From: G963422565 sp963422565
GTDB taxonomy: Bacteria > Pseudomonadota > Alphaproteobacteria > MPNO01
Direction of reading: 5' to 3'
NCBI GenBank assembly: GCA_963422565.1
Contig: OY730228.1
Location: forward strand, 1,984,001 to 2,048,000
Length of the DNA: 64,000 nt
Shown here: in pieces, positions 43,079 through 52,894 of the stretch
Layout: every line of letters begins with the position of its first letter
Position numbering within the stretch: position 1 is the stretch's first letter
Translations under genes and position numbers: made by a program
Notes under the pieces: generated by a model
Seen by the model: the letters and a program-made list of their open reading frames with translations, nothing else
What the model was told of the DNA's origin: nothing
Database searches by the model: none

Positions 43079-43831
43079 ATGGAGGAGACGCCCGTCGCCC
43101 TGATCACCGGCGGCGCCCGCGGCATCGGTTACGCCTGCGGCACGGCCATCGCCGCGGACGGCGCGCGCGTGGTGCTGGCCGACATCGACGCCGATGGGGT
43201 TCGCACGGCCGCCGAGACGCTCGGCGCCGGCGCGGTGGGTCTGGCCTGCGACATGGGCGACGCGGCCCGGATCGCGGCCATGTTCGACAGGATCGAGGCC
43301 GAGATCGGCGCCGTCTCGATCCTGGTGAACGGCGCAGGGATCGCGATGCCCGGCGACTTCCTGGAGACGCCACTGGAGGACTTCCAGAGGGTGATCGACG
43401 TAAATCTGACGGGCAGCTTTCTGGCGCTGCAGCGCGCCGCCAGGACGATGGTCGAACGGCGGATCTCGGGCGCGATCGTCAACATGTCGTCGGTCAACGC
43501 CCGGGTCGCGATCCCCTCCATCGCCGCCTATTGCGCCTCCAAGGGGGGCGTGATGCAACTCACCAAGGCGGCGGCGCTCGCGCTCGCCCCGCACGACATC
43601 CGGGTCAACGCCGTCGGTCCCGGCTCGATCGACACCGCGATGATGGCAGGCGTGAACGCGGACCCGGATGCGATGAAGACGGTGTTGTCGCGAACCCCGC
43701 TGAAGCGGATCGGCAGCCCGAAGGAGGTCGGCGAGGTGGTTGCCTTCCTGGTCAGCCCGAAGGCGAGCTATATCACGGGGGAGACCATCTATGTCGACGG
43801 CGGGCGTCTGGCGATGAACTATGTCTGCTGA
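43079..43831 (+). CDS. Short-chain dehydrogenase/reductase (SDR)
   Basis: This 250-residue classical SDR has the NAD(P) motif TGGARGIG (10-17), NGAG, catalytic Ser in NMSSVNA, YxxxK as YCASKGG, and the C-terminal YITGETIYVDGGRLAM. The acidic residue after the second beta strand (VVLADIDADG) favours NAD(H). I take the ATG at 43079, 12 bases after a GGAGGA site; a GTG at 43067 abuts that site. It is the middle gene of the FAD oxidase-SDR-OCD cluster. The substrate is unknown. Confidence 0.93.
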   Translation: MEETPVALITGGARGIGYACGTAIAADGARVVLADIDADGVRTAAETLGAGAVGLACDMGDAARIAAMFDRIEAEIGAVSILVNGAGIAMPGDFLETPLEDFQRVIDVNLTGSFLALQRAARTMVERRISGAIVNMSSVNARVAIPSIAAYCASKGGVMQLTKAAALALAPHDIRVNAVGPGSIDTAMMAGVNADPDAMKTVLSRTPLKRIGSPKEVGEVVAFLVSPKASYITGETIYVDGGRLAMNYVC

Positions 43832-43883
43832 AGACGCCGCGCGCCCCCGACCGGGCGGCCGCGCCGGGCAGCCCGGGGAGGAT

Positions 43884-44810
43884 ATGGCCGTGTCGAGACA
43901 GCGCTCCCCCGACATCCCGTTTCTCGGCGAGGACGAGGTCCGTGCCCATCTCCGATTCGAGGATCTGATTCCGGCGATGGAGCGCGCCCTCCGCGATTAT
44001 TCGGCCGGGCGCATTACCCAGCCCGACCGTCGGATGCTGCCGGTCGCGCCGAGCGGCGGTTTCTTCGGCGTCATGCCGGCCGTCGGCGGCATCGTCGGCC
44101 TGAAGACGGTCTGCTTCTTCCCCGGGAACGCGGCCCTCGGCCTGCCGACCCATCTCGCGACGATCCAGCTCTTCTCTCCGGAGACCGGCAAGCCGCTGGT
44201 CGTGATGGATGGCCGCCTGATCACCGAAATGCGGACCGCCGCGGTGAGCGCGGCGGTTCTCGAGCACGTCCTGACGGGTCGGGAGGACACGCTGGCGATT
44301 TTCGGCAATGGCGTGCAGGCGCATGTCCATGCCGCGGCGCTGCGCCATGTTCACGACTTCCGGGACATACGGGTCTGGGGCCGCGCGCGCCGCAAGGCCG
44401 AGGCGTTCGCCGCGGATATCGGCGGCCGCGCCGTCGCGGCGGCCGAGGCCGCCGCCGGCGCCGACGTGGTGGTGACGGCGACATCGAGCCGGGAGCCCGT
44501 CCTGAACGGGGCGTGGCTCAAGGACGGCGCGGTCGTCTGCGCCGTCGGGTGGAACTCCAGGGACGGCCGGGAGCTCGACGACGCGGCGATGCGGAACGTC
44601 GTCGTCGTCGAGTCGCGGAGCGGGACGTCGCAGGAATCCGGCAACATCCGCGGCGCCAAGGCCGAGATCTTCGCCGAGGCAGGGGAGCTGCTCTCCGGCA
44701 GCAAGACGATCCCGCCGGGAGCGACGGTGGTGTTCGACTCGATCGGCATGGCGTGCGAGGATCTCTATGCTGCCGGGCTCGTCTGGGAGAGCTGGCAGGC
44801 AGGTCGATAG
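43884..44810 (+). CDS. Ornithine cyclodeaminase/mu-crystallin family protein
   Basis: This 308-residue protein has the OCD/mu-crystallin fold, with a Rossmann part showing EDTLAIFGNGVQAHVHAAALRHV and RVWGRARRKAEAFAADIG-like elements. The N-terminal ligand segment GGIVGLKTVCFFPGNAALGLPTH is typical. Family members include ornithine cyclodeaminase, ketimine reductase and lysine/alanine dehydrogenases. The ATG at 43884 has a GGGGAGG site; an ATG at 43821 overlaps the SDR stop and would add 21 residues. It completes the FAD oxidase-SDR-OCD cluster. Confidence 0.92.
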   Translation: MAVSRQRSPDIPFLGEDEVRAHLRFEDLIPAMERALRDYSAGRITQPDRRMLPVAPSGGFFGVMPAVGGIVGLKTVCFFPGNAALGLPTHLATIQLFSPETGKPLVVMDGRLITEMRTAAVSAAVLEHVLTGREDTLAIFGNGVQAHVHAAALRHVHDFRDIRVWGRARRKAEAFAADIGGRAVAAAEAAAGADVVVTATSSREPVLNGAWLKDGAVVCAVGWNSRDGRELDDAAMRNVVVVESRSGTSQESGNIRGAKAEIFAEAGELLSGSKTIPPGATVVFDSIGMACEDLYAAGLVWESWQAGR

Positions 44811-44816
44811 ACGGCT

Positions 44817-44953
44817 CTACCGCAGCGCCGCGGCGATGTTGCCGCCGTCGACGGTGAGGACGGCGCCGGCAGTCTTCTCGGCGAGCGCAAGGTCGACGAA
44901 GGCCCGGGCGACCTCCCGGCCCAGCAGGTTCCCGGTCATGTAGCCATCCTCGA
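44817..44953 (-). pseudogene. C-terminal fragment of an SDR
   Basis: About 45 codons read YMTGNLLGREVARAFVDLA and end TVDGGNIAAALR followed by TAG. The final DGGN is the C-terminal signature of SDR enzymes, and this version most resembles the tail of large bifunctional aldolase/SDR proteins (COG3347 type). The NAD site, catalytic tyrosine and everything else are missing. It joins abruptly to the mtnA remnant at about 44955. Confidence 0.6.
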
Positions 44954-45094
44954 TCACGCCGCGGCGAGCGGCCGGCATGCCGCGTCGAGTGCCGCGTCCG
45001 ACGGGTCGGCGCGCATCGCCAGGCAGATCCCGTAGGCCGCGGCGGAACCGATCGACGGCGCGCCAGATCGTCCGGAACGGCCTGCCCGCGACCT

Positions 45095-45098
<4 letters not shown>
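44954..45098 (-). pseudogene. mtnA remnant (methylthioribose-1-phosphate isomerase)
   Basis: Two pieces of MtnA survive on the minus strand. The first begins at a GTG overlapping the mtnP stop (GTGA) and reads KVAGRPFRTIW, the MtnA N-terminus. The second, from 45040, reads AAYGICLAMRADPSDAALD, which in MtnA lies about 60 residues later. They are one base out of frame and the intervening sequence is missing, as is everything after ACRPLAAA. The intact gene would be about 350 codons. The placement right after mtnP fits the methionine-salvage operon. Confidence 0.75.
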
Positions 45099-45982
<884 letters not shown>

Positions 45983-46057
45983 CGCCGGCCCTCCGTCCCC
46001 GCCGCGCCGGTCTTTCGGCATTCGCGCATGGGAATCGACCGCGCGCCGGGAAAGCGG

Positions 46058-46819
46058 TCAGTGCAGCCGCGCCCAGATCCGCCGCTTGATCGCGAACAGG
46101 AGGCCGGTCAGCACGATCAGGAACAGGACGATCTTGACGCCCATGCGCTTGCGCTCCTCAAGCTCCGGCTCGGCCGCCCAGGCGAGGAAGCTGGTCACGT
46201 CCCGGGCCATCTGGGCAACCGTGGCCCGGGTCCCGTCTTCATATTCGACCGCCTCGTCGCTCAGCGGCGCCGGCATCGCGATCTGACGCCCGGGGAAGTA
46301 GGCGTTGTAGCTCATCCCTTCATGAAGCGTCATGCCGTTCGGCGGATCGCCGTAGCCGACAAGAAGGGCGTGCAGATAGTCGGCCCCGCCCGGCCGCGCC
46401 TTGACGATCAGCGACAGATCCGGCGGATAGGCGCCCCCGTTCGCGGCGCGCGCCGCGTTCTCGTTGGCGAACGGCGCGGCGAAGCGGTCGCTCGGACGGC
46501 CCGGCCGTTCGAACATCTCGCCCTCGGCGTCGGGTCCGTCTGCGATGTCGACGGCGGCGGCGATCGCCTTGATCTCCGCCTCGCCGAATCCGATGCCCGC
46601 GAGGTTGCGGTAGTGCAGATGCTCCAGCGCATGGCAAGCGGCGCAGACCTCGGTGTAGACCCGCAGCCCGCGCCGGAGCGCGGCGCGGTCGAAGGTGCCG
46701 AACAGGCCGTCAAAGGACCATCCGACGGCGGGCGGCGCGGCGCCGGACTCCGCCGCTTCGGCGCGCGGCCCGGCGGCCAGGGCCGCAGCGACCGCGAGGC
46801 TCAGCGCCAGCGCCCTCAT
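46058..46819 (-). CDS. petC: Cytochrome c1 of the bc1 complex
   Basis: This 253-residue cytochrome c1 anchors the haem that passes electrons from the Rieske protein to cytochrome c. A signal peptide covers about 1-22. The haem motif CAACH lies at 59-63. The axial-methionine stretch MSYNAYFPGRQIAMP and the C-terminal membrane helix (VKIVLFLIVLTGLLFAI) are typical. The start overlaps the petB stop by four bases (ATGA). Confidence 0.97.
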   Translation of the reverse strand: MRALALSLAVAAALAAGPRAEAAESGAAPPAVGWSFDGLFGTFDRAALRRGLRVYTEVCAACHALEHLHYRNLAGIGFGEAEIKAIAAAVDIADGPDAEGEMFERPGRPSDRFAAPFANENAARAANGGAYPPDLSLIVKARPGGADYLHALLVGYGDPPNGMTLHEGMSYNAYFPGRQIAMPAPLSDEAVEYEDGTRATVAQMARDVTSFLAWAAEPELEERKRMGVKIVLFLIVLTGLLFAIKRRIWARLH

Positions 46820-48078
46820 CGGACGCCGCCCGAGGATGCCGCGGCCGCGCCGTCGAGCACCGGCCGCGAGATGCTGTCGGGCACCGGCCGCGGTTTCTCG
46901 AGCACGGAGAGCGCCGGGAGCAGGATGATGAAATGGGCGAAGTAGTAGGCCGTCGCGATCTGGCCGATGACCACGAAGAGGCCCTCCGGCGGGTTGCCGC
47001 CGACCCAGCCGAGGACGATGCAGTCGAGGAGCAGAACCCAGAACATCTGGCGGTAGATCGGCCGGAAGCGGGCGCTGCGCACGGGCGACCGGTCGAGCCA
47101 GGGCAGCAGGAACAGGATCAGGATCGAGCCGAACATCAGCACCACGCCGATCAGCTTCGCCGACAGGAACCAGACGTCGAAGGTGATCGAGCGCAGGATC
47201 GCGTAGAAGGGAAGGAAATACCATTCGGGCACGATATGTGTCGGCGTCTGGAGCGGGTTGGCCGGGATGTAGTTCTCGGGCTCGCCGAAGAAGTTGGGCG
47301 CGAAGAAGACGAAGCCGGCGAAGATCGTCAGGAACAGCGCCAGCCCGAACATATCCTTGATCGTGTAGTAGGGATGGAAGGGGATCTTGTCCTGCGGACC
47401 CTTGGCGTCGATCCCGACCGGGTTGTTCGAGCCGTGCTGGTGCAGCGCGATCAGGTGCAGGCCGACCAGGGCTGCGATCACGAAGGGCAGAAGATAGTGC
47501 AGGCTGTAGAAGCGGTTGAGCGTCGGGTTGTCGACCGTGAACCCGCCCCACAGCCAGGTGACGACGGTCTCGCCCACCCAGGGGATCGCCGAGAACAGAT
47601 TTGTGATCACCGTCGCCCCCCAGAAGCTCATCTGGCCCCAGGGCAGCACATAGCCCATGAACGCGGTCGCCATCATTGCCAGCAGGATCGCGACGCCGAT
47701 CATCCACAACAGCTCGCGGGGCGCCTTGTAGGAGCCGTAATAGAGGCCGCGAAAGATGTGGATGTAGACGATCACGAAGAAGGCCGACGCGCCGTTGGTG
47801 TGGATGTAGCGAATCATCCAACCGTAATTCACGTCGCGCATGATGCGCTCGACGCTGCCGAAGGCGTGATCGACATGCGGCGTGTAATGCATCGCGAGCA
47901 CGATGCCGGTAACGATCATGACGACCAGCACGATCCCGGCCAGGGAGCCGTAGTTCCACCAGTAGTTCAGGTTCTTCGGCGTCGGATAGTCGACGAGCTC
48001 CTTCTCCATGAAGGCGAATATCGGCAGGCGGTGGTCGATCCAGCGGACCAGCGCGTTTCGCATGAGGGGCCTTGCCAT
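46816..48078 (-). CDS. petB: Cytochrome b of the bc1 complex
   Basis: This 420-residue integral membrane subunit binds two b haems and the quinol/quinone sites. Eight helices are seen, with paired histidines (HTNGASAFFVIVYIHIFRG and SLHYLLPFVIAALVGLHLIALH), the Qo-site motif PEWYFLPFYAILRS, and a GYVLPWGQMSFWGATVITN segment. It sits between petA and petC, 13 bases below petA. Confidence 0.98.
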   Translation of the reverse strand: MARPLMRNALVRWIDHRLPIFAFMEKELVDYPTPKNLNYWWNYGSLAGIVLVVMIVTGIVLAMHYTPHVDHAFGSVERIMRDVNYGWMIRYIHTNGASAFFVIVYIHIFRGLYYGSYKAPRELLWMIGVAILLAMMATAFMGYVLPWGQMSFWGATVITNLFSAIPWVGETVVTWLWGGFTVDNPTLNRFYSLHYLLPFVIAALVGLHLIALHQHGSNNPVGIDAKGPQDKIPFHPYYTIKDMFGLALFLTIFAGFVFFAPNFFGEPENYIPANPLQTPTHIVPEWYFLPFYAILRSITFDVWFLSAKLIGVVLMFGSILILFLLPWLDRSPVRSARFRPIYRQMFWVLLLDCIVLGWVGGNPPEGLFVVIGQIATAYYFAHFIILLPALSVLEKPRPVPDSISRPVLDGAAAASSGGVR

Positions 48079-48091
48079 CCCGCGCCGCTCC

Positions 48092-48643
48092 CTAGCCGAT
48101 CAGGATCATGTCGTCGGAGGTGAACCGGTAGGCCGGCACCGGCAGGTTCTTCGGCGCCGGACCCTTGCGGATGCGCCCCGACGTGTCGTAATGCGAGCCG
48201 TGGCAGGGGCAGAACCAGCCGCCATACTCGCCCTTGGCATCCCCGGCCGCCTGCCCCTTGGGGATGCAGCCGAGATGGGTGCACACGCCGACGACGACCA
48301 GCCATTCGGGCTTCTGCGTCCGCAGACCGTCTTCCTGCGGGTCGGGCAGGTCGTCGAGGTCCACGTCGCGGGCGTCCGCGATCTCCGGCGGGGTGCGCCG
48401 GCGGATGAAGACCGGCCTGCCGCGCCAGACCACGGTGATGGACTGCCCCGGCGCGATCGGCGACAGATCGACCTCCGTCGTCGCCAGCGCCAGCGTGTCG
48501 GCCGCCGGGCTCATCTGGTGGATCAGCGGCCAGACCGCGGCCACCCCGCCGACCGCGGCGAAGGTTCCGGTCGCCATCATCAGGAAATCGCGCCGAGTCT
48601 CCCCGTCGTCTACCGGGGGCGTCGTATCGGCGGATTCTGCCAT
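48092..48643 (-). CDS. petA: Rieske iron-sulfur protein of the bc1 complex
   Basis: This 183-residue [2Fe-2S] subunit transfers electrons from quinol to cytochrome c1. The twin-arginine signal ETRRDFLMMATG (about 15-26) leads into the membrane anchor. The cluster-binding boxes are CTHLGC (121-126) and CPCHGS (145-150). It is the first gene of petABC, and a good promoter lies about 125 bases upstream. Confidence 0.97.
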   Translation of the reverse strand: MAESADTTPPVDDGETRRDFLMMATGTFAAVGGVAAVWPLIHQMSPAADTLALATTEVDLSPIAPGQSITVVWRGRPVFIRRRTPPEIADARDVDLDDLPDPQEDGLRTQKPEWLVVVGVCTHLGCIPKGQAAGDAKGEYGGWFCPCHGSHYDTSGRIRKGPAPKNLPVPAYRFTSDDMILIG

Positions 48644-49703
48644 CGTTCAACCTCCGAACGCCGTCGCAGGCGCCGCGCGCGACAGCCGACCGACGGGGCC
48701 TCCCGCTGACGGCGCGCAGCACAGCTTTCGGGCGCGGCCGAACGCCCGCGCCCGCGGACCGTGGTTCGGGAGGGGTATAATCAAATTTCCCCGGCAGTCA
48801 ATCGGGCCTCGCGCGGGCCGGCGGTTCCCGTTTTGGCGTCCCGGCGGCCGCCATCCGTCGGCATCCTGGCCGACGCCGCCGCCCGTTTCTCAAGTAAGGG
48901 ATACCCCTACCCCGGCCCGGCCCGGCCCGTCAGGGGGCGTCGGATTACCCTTCCCCTTCGGGCGGAAGCAGGAGCGCCTTGGCCGCCAGGCCGGCCCATG
49001 GCCGCCCGGTCGCCGGGGATCGGCTTGTCCGCAGGGATCGAATCGACTATCTTGCCGGGAGCCTGCGCCGATTTGGGCCGCCCTTTTTGCTTGGCGGTCA
49101 TTTCGAGCCCGGCCTTCACAGGACGAAGCGCCGTCGCTGGATGTTGCGGAGATGGCCGCTGACGAACAGGGTCTTCAAATATGGAGTTTTGCGCCATCTG
49201 CAGGGCGACATGAGACACCGTTATACAAAAGGCTGACGCTCGTGAGCGGGATGTTCGAGGATGCGGATCCCCGTTCCAAGGGAAGGATATGAATGGATCC
49301 AGGCGCCGATCCTGGTGAGTACACGGTTATGATGGCGTGCCGGGCAAAGCAGGTAATCGCTTTCTAGCCCGATCCATGGATCGTCAAGGCGCTGGGAAGC
49401 AATGTCCCCCGATGCGGATGACGCTGCCGATGTCCGGCAGATCGACTTCGTCGGATATATCGAAGATCTCGATGGAGATAATAGGGGTGATCGAGATCTA
49501 TATGAAAGGCGCGGAGGTCCCGCCGCTCGAAGCCCTGTTCGACAGGCGGGACATTCTGCGGCGCGCAAACCGCATCTTCTGGGATCGCCCGCGCGCGAAA
49601 GCGCTCCGTGCAAAAGCCCGAGAAACCGAACGGCCCGACATCGATCTCTTGCGGCATTGACGGGACCCGGAGGGTCGCGACGCCGCAGGCAAGGTTGGCG
49701 GAA
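48644..49703. other. Gene-poor region between petA and hemF
   Basis: No solid gene is seen in this 1.06-kb stretch. The left part carries the petABC promoter. The frames at 48907-49218 (minus) and 48979-49236 (plus) lack recognisable domains and good ribosome sites. At 49402-49500 (plus) the residues VRQIDFVGYIEDLDGD look like the C-terminal signature of a sulfotransferase-type protein, but the frame is short and no P-loop is seen, so it may be a remnant. The frame at 49337-49660 (107 codons) is a further unproven possibility. Local composition is less GC-rich than the flanks. Confidence 0.45.
48774..48801 (-). promoter_or_regulatory. Sigma-70 promoter of petABC
   Basis: On the minus strand TTGACT (48801-48796) and TATACC (48779-48774) are spaced by 16 bases. 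Transcription would start near 48767, giving a leader of about 125 bases before petA. Confidence 0.55.
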
Positions 49704-50588
49704 ATGGTGCGGCGAGAACGCGGAATGGACTCTCTCGAAGCCGGAAAGTCGGCGGTGCGGGGCTGGTTCCTGGAGCTGCGGGACTCGTTCTGCCGCGCCT
49801 TCGAAGCGATCGAGGACGAGATGGAGGGCGGCGCATGCGCGGTTCCCGCCGGGCGTTTCGTGCGCACTCCCTGGCGTCGCCGGCCCGGCGACGGGACCGA
49901 GGGCGGCGGCGGCGTCATGTCGCTGATGCGCGGCTGCGTGTTCGAGAAGGTCGGCGTCAACGTCTCGACCGTCGGCGGCGTCTTCTCCCCCGCCTTCCGC
50001 CGCCGCATTCCCGGCGCGGCGGAGGATCCCCGGTTCTGGGCGAGCGGCATCTCGCTCGTCGCCCATATGCGCTCGCCGCTGGTCCCGGCGGTGCACATGA
50101 ACACCCGCTTCATCGTCACAACCAAGGCCTGGTTCGGCGGCGGCGGCGATCTCACCCCGATCTATCCCGACGCGGGCGCGGCCGCCGTCTTCCACGCCGC
50201 GCTCAAGGCCGCATGCGACGCCCACGACCCGGCCTACTACCTGCGTTTCAAGGCGGCTTGCGACGCCTACTTCCATCTTCCGCACCGCGAGGAGCCGCGC
50301 GGCGCGGGGGGAATCTTCTACGACGACCTCGCATCCGGGAGCTGGGCCGAGGATTTCGCCTTCACGCGGGACATCGGCCGGGCCGTCCTCGATTCCTATC
50401 CGCGGATTGTCCGGGCGCGCATGCGCCGCCCCTGGACCGCCGAGCAGCGCGCGCACCAGCTCGTCCGGCGCGGCCGCTATGTCGAGTTCAACCTCCTCTA
50501 CGACCGCGGCACGCGGTTCGGACTCGAGACCGGGGGCAATACGGAGGCGATCCTGATGTCGCTGCCGCCGGCTGCCGCCTGGCCGTGA
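49704..50588 (+). CDS. hemF: Oxygen-dependent coproporphyrinogen III oxidase
   Basis: This enzyme converts coproporphyrinogen III to protoporphyrinogen IX using O2. The 294 residues include GGVMSLMRGCVFEKVGVNVSTV-like sequence, VPAVHMNTRFIVTTKAWFGGGGDLTPIYP (family signature), HREEPRGAGGIFYDDL, and RGRYVEFNLLYDRGTRFGLETGGNTEAILMSLPP. Two ATGs are possible, 49704 and 49725; the latter matches the usual E. coli-type start (MDSLEAGKSAV). Confidence 0.96.
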   Translation: MVRRERGMDSLEAGKSAVRGWFLELRDSFCRAFEAIEDEMEGGACAVPAGRFVRTPWRRRPGDGTEGGGGVMSLMRGCVFEKVGVNVSTVGGVFSPAFRRRIPGAAEDPRFWASGISLVAHMRSPLVPAVHMNTRFIVTTKAWFGGGGDLTPIYPDAGAAAVFHAALKAACDAHDPAYYLRFKAACDAYFHLPHREEPRGAGGIFYDDLASGSWAEDFAFTRDIGRAVLDSYPRIVRARMRRPWTAEQRAHQLVRRGRYVEFNLLYDRGTRFGLETGGNTEAILMSLPPAAAWP

Positions 50589-50602
50589 GCGGGCGGGCGC
50601 GC

Positions 50603-51433
50603 TCAGGCGGTCCACAGCCGCGGGAACTGCTCGGCGTCGATCGGCCCACCTTCGACCAGATGGGGGGCGTCGTAGAAGGTCGGCGAGAAGCGCTTCGGAT
50701 ACCAGGTCACATCGTCGCCGGTGAACCGCCAGGACACCGCGCGCCGCCGTCCCTCGGGGACCCCGCGGGCGGCGTGCAGCGTGGCGCCGTGGAACACTGC
50801 GACATCGCCGGGGGCAAGGTCGAAGCACAGCGTCGGATAGGAAGCGGGGTCTCCGTCGATGTCGGGGACGGCGTCCGCGAACTTCTCGGTCTCGGGCACG
50901 AAGTCGCCGCGCCCGATGCGCACCGGCCGGTAGAGCCTGCCCCAGCGATGCGAGCCGACCGCGAAGCGCAGCGCCCCCGTGGCTTCCGTCACCGGGTCGA
51001 GCGGCGCCCAGAAGCTCGCGATCTGGGTGCCCTGGATGCGGAAATAGGGCAGGTCGTGATGCCACCAGGTCGGCGTCTCGGTGCCTGGCTCCTTCACCAG
51101 CAGATGTTCGTCGTAGAGGTTGATCCGGCTCGCGCCCATCAGCGCGGCGGCGAGCCGGGCGAGCGGCGATTCGTAGACGACGCGGCGGAACTGCTCGAAC
51201 CGGAGGAACATCCCGTGATCGGTGAAGAACCGGCCGGCGTCTCCCTCGCCATACTCCTTGGCGATCGGGCTCGGCGCCGCCATCGCCGCCTCGACGCCGT
51301 CGCGGAGCAGCGCGAGCCAGCTCTCCGACAGGACGCCACGCAGGCGGAGCGCCCCGTCCTCGCGCCAGGCGCGCCGGTCCTCGTCGGTGATGACGGCCTC
51401 GTCGATGAGGCGTTCGTCGGCATGCGCGGTCAT
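50603..51433 (-). CDS. Phytanoyl-CoA dioxygenase (PhyH) family protein
   Basis: This 276-residue Fe(II)/2-oxoglutarate oxygenase of the PhyH family has iron ligands in TWWHHDLPYFRIQG (HxD) and a late histidine in AVFHGATLHAARG, followed by RRAVSWRF with the arginine that holds 2-oxoglutarate. Substrates of bacterial PhyH proteins are diverse, from natural-product scaffolds to fatty acids; none is indicated here. The ATG at 51433 follows a GGGAGGGAG site. It lies convergently close to hemF and 26 bases below the HNH gene. Confidence 0.92.
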   Translation of the reverse strand: MTAHADERLIDEAVITDEDRRAWREDGALRLRGVLSESWLALLRDGVEAAMAAPSPIAKEYGEGDAGRFFTDHGMFLRFEQFRRVVYESPLARLAAALMGASRINLYDEHLLVKEPGTETPTWWHHDLPYFRIQGTQIASFWAPLDPVTEATGALRFAVGSHRWGRLYRPVRIGRGDFVPETEKFADAVPDIDGDPASYPTLCFDLAPGDVAVFHGATLHAARGVPEGRRRAVSWRFTGDDVTWYPKRFSPTFYDAPHLVEGGPIDAEQFPRLWTA

Positions 51434-51459
51434 GACAGGGGCTCCCTCCCGCCGCCGGA

Positions 51460-52020
51460 TCAGCCGGGTTCCAGCTCGGTGTCCCAGTAGAGGAAATCGC
51501 CCCAGCTCGCGTGGAGATAGTTGGGCGGAAAGGCGCGGCCGTTGCGCTGGAGCTCGTGGTTGGTCGGCGCCCGGGGCGTCCGGCGGGGCCGCAGGCCGCA
51601 TTCGCTCGGCAACCGGTCCGACTTGCGGAGATTGCACGCCGTGCAGGCGCTGACCACGTTGGTCCAGACCGTCCGCCCACCGCGCGAGCGCGGTACGACA
51701 TGGTCGAAGGTCAGCTCGAGCGCGCCCGGCCGTGCCCCGCAATACTGGCATTCGAGCCGGTCGCGCAGGAACACGTTGAACCGGGTGAACGCCGGGCGGC
51801 GGACGAGCGGCATGTAGGTCTTGAGCGCGATCACCGAGGGCAGCCGCATCGAGAAGCTGGGCGATCGCACGATCCGATCGTATTCGGAAACGATGTTGAC
51901 CCGGTCGAGAAAGACCGCCTTGACCGCATCCTGCCAGGACCAGAGCGACAGCGGAAAGTAGCTCAGCGGACGAAAGTCGGCGTTGAGCACCAGCGCCGGA
52001 CAATGTTCGACTGCCGCCAT
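51460..52020 (-). CDS. HNH endonuclease family protein
   Basis: This 186-residue protein begins VEHCPALVLNADFRPLSYFPLSLWSWQDAVKAV, the usual front of a widespread alphaproteobacterial HNH family. The HNH/zinc core has LECQYCG, TFDHVVPRSRGG and NVVSACTACNLRKSD. The usual role is unknown; members are conserved chromosomal genes and not typical homing nucleases. The ATG at 52020 is chosen because it directly precedes the conserved start. Confidence 0.92.
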   Translation of the reverse strand: MAAVEHCPALVLNADFRPLSYFPLSLWSWQDAVKAVFLDRVNIVSEYDRIVRSPSFSMRLPSVIALKTYMPLVRRPAFTRFNVFLRDRLECQYCGARPGALELTFDHVVPRSRGGRTVWTNVVSACTACNLRKSDRLPSECGLRPRRTPRAPTNHELQRNGRAFPPNYLHASWGDFLYWDTELEPG

Positions 52021-52148
52021 CAGGATTCCCGACTGCCGCCCGCACCGCGCGCCGACTCTAGATACCCCGCCCGCTCGCGGCAACCGGCCTCGCTCGGAGC
52101 CTGAACGGGGCGCCGGCGTCGGGCGGTAGCGGGTTCCGGGTCGGGGAA

Positions 52149-52622
52149 TCAGAACAGGCTCAACCGACGGCGGCCGCGCTTGGAGAAATATTGCTGGTGA
52201 TAGTCCTCGGCGATCCAGTAGTCCCCCGCCGGCTCGATCGCCGTTGCGATGGCCCCCCGGTGGCGCCCGCTCGCCTGCTCGGCGTCGCGCGAGGCCCGGG
52301 CGGCCTCGGCCTGGGCCTCGTCATGGGCGAAGACCGCGCTGCGATACTGGGTGCCGATGTCCGGGCCCTGACGGTCGACCTGGGTCGGATCATGGGCGCC
52401 CCAGAACAAGGCGAGCAGCGCGTCGTAACCCAGCCGGTCGGGATCGTACTCGACCTGCACGACCTCGGCATGACCGGTGCGCCCGGTGCAGACCTGCTCG
52501 TAGGAGGGGTTCCGCACGTCTCCCCCCATATAGCCGACCGAGGTCGCGGTGACGCCGTCGACCTGTCGGAACGCATCCTCGACGCCCCAGAAACAACCGG
52601 CCGCGAATGTCGCCGTCGCCAT
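52149..52622 (-). CDS. msrA: Peptide methionine sulfoxide reductase A
   Basis: This 157-residue enzyme repairs S-methionine sulfoxide in proteins. The catalytic motif is GCFWGVE with cysteine 10, followed by TSVGYMGGDVRNPSYEQVCTGRTGHAEVVQVEYDP-type sequence and WGAHDPTQVDRQGPDIGTQYRSA. It lacks the long linker of fused MsrAB. A GGGGAGGA site precedes the ATG. Confidence 0.97.
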   Translation of the reverse strand: MATATFAAGCFWGVEDAFRQVDGVTATSVGYMGGDVRNPSYEQVCTGRTGHAEVVQVEYDPDRLGYDALLALFWGAHDPTQVDRQGPDIGTQYRSAVFAHDEAQAEAARASRDAEQASGRHRGAIATAIEPAGDYWIAEDYHQQYFSKRGRRRLSLF

Positions 52623-52894
52623 CGCCGTCCTCCCCGCTTGCCGCCGCCCAGTCTACCCCATCCCCGATCCGGCTGGAACTCGGTCGCTTCAAGACGCAGT
52701 TTCCGAGGCTGGTGCGGGGCTGTGCACCGGCCCATCCGAGCGCGCTCCCGGCCGAGAGCGGCAGGGTACGCATCGTCTGGATGTGCACCGGAAGCACCGC
52801 CCGACCCCGAAGCCCGTCCGGACGGGCTTGACGGGCCTGGCACGGCAGGGCCCGCGTCTGCTACCCTCGCGCTCGTCGGCAGGGGATGGGGCGG

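Noticed and set aside
48776..48781. TATAAT on the plus strand
   Set aside because: No gene follows on that strand. The same bases serve as part of the better-spaced minus-strand promoter of petABC.
48907..49218. 103-codon frame on the minus strand
   Set aside because: No recognisable domain, no ribosome site, and composition typical of random GC-rich frames.
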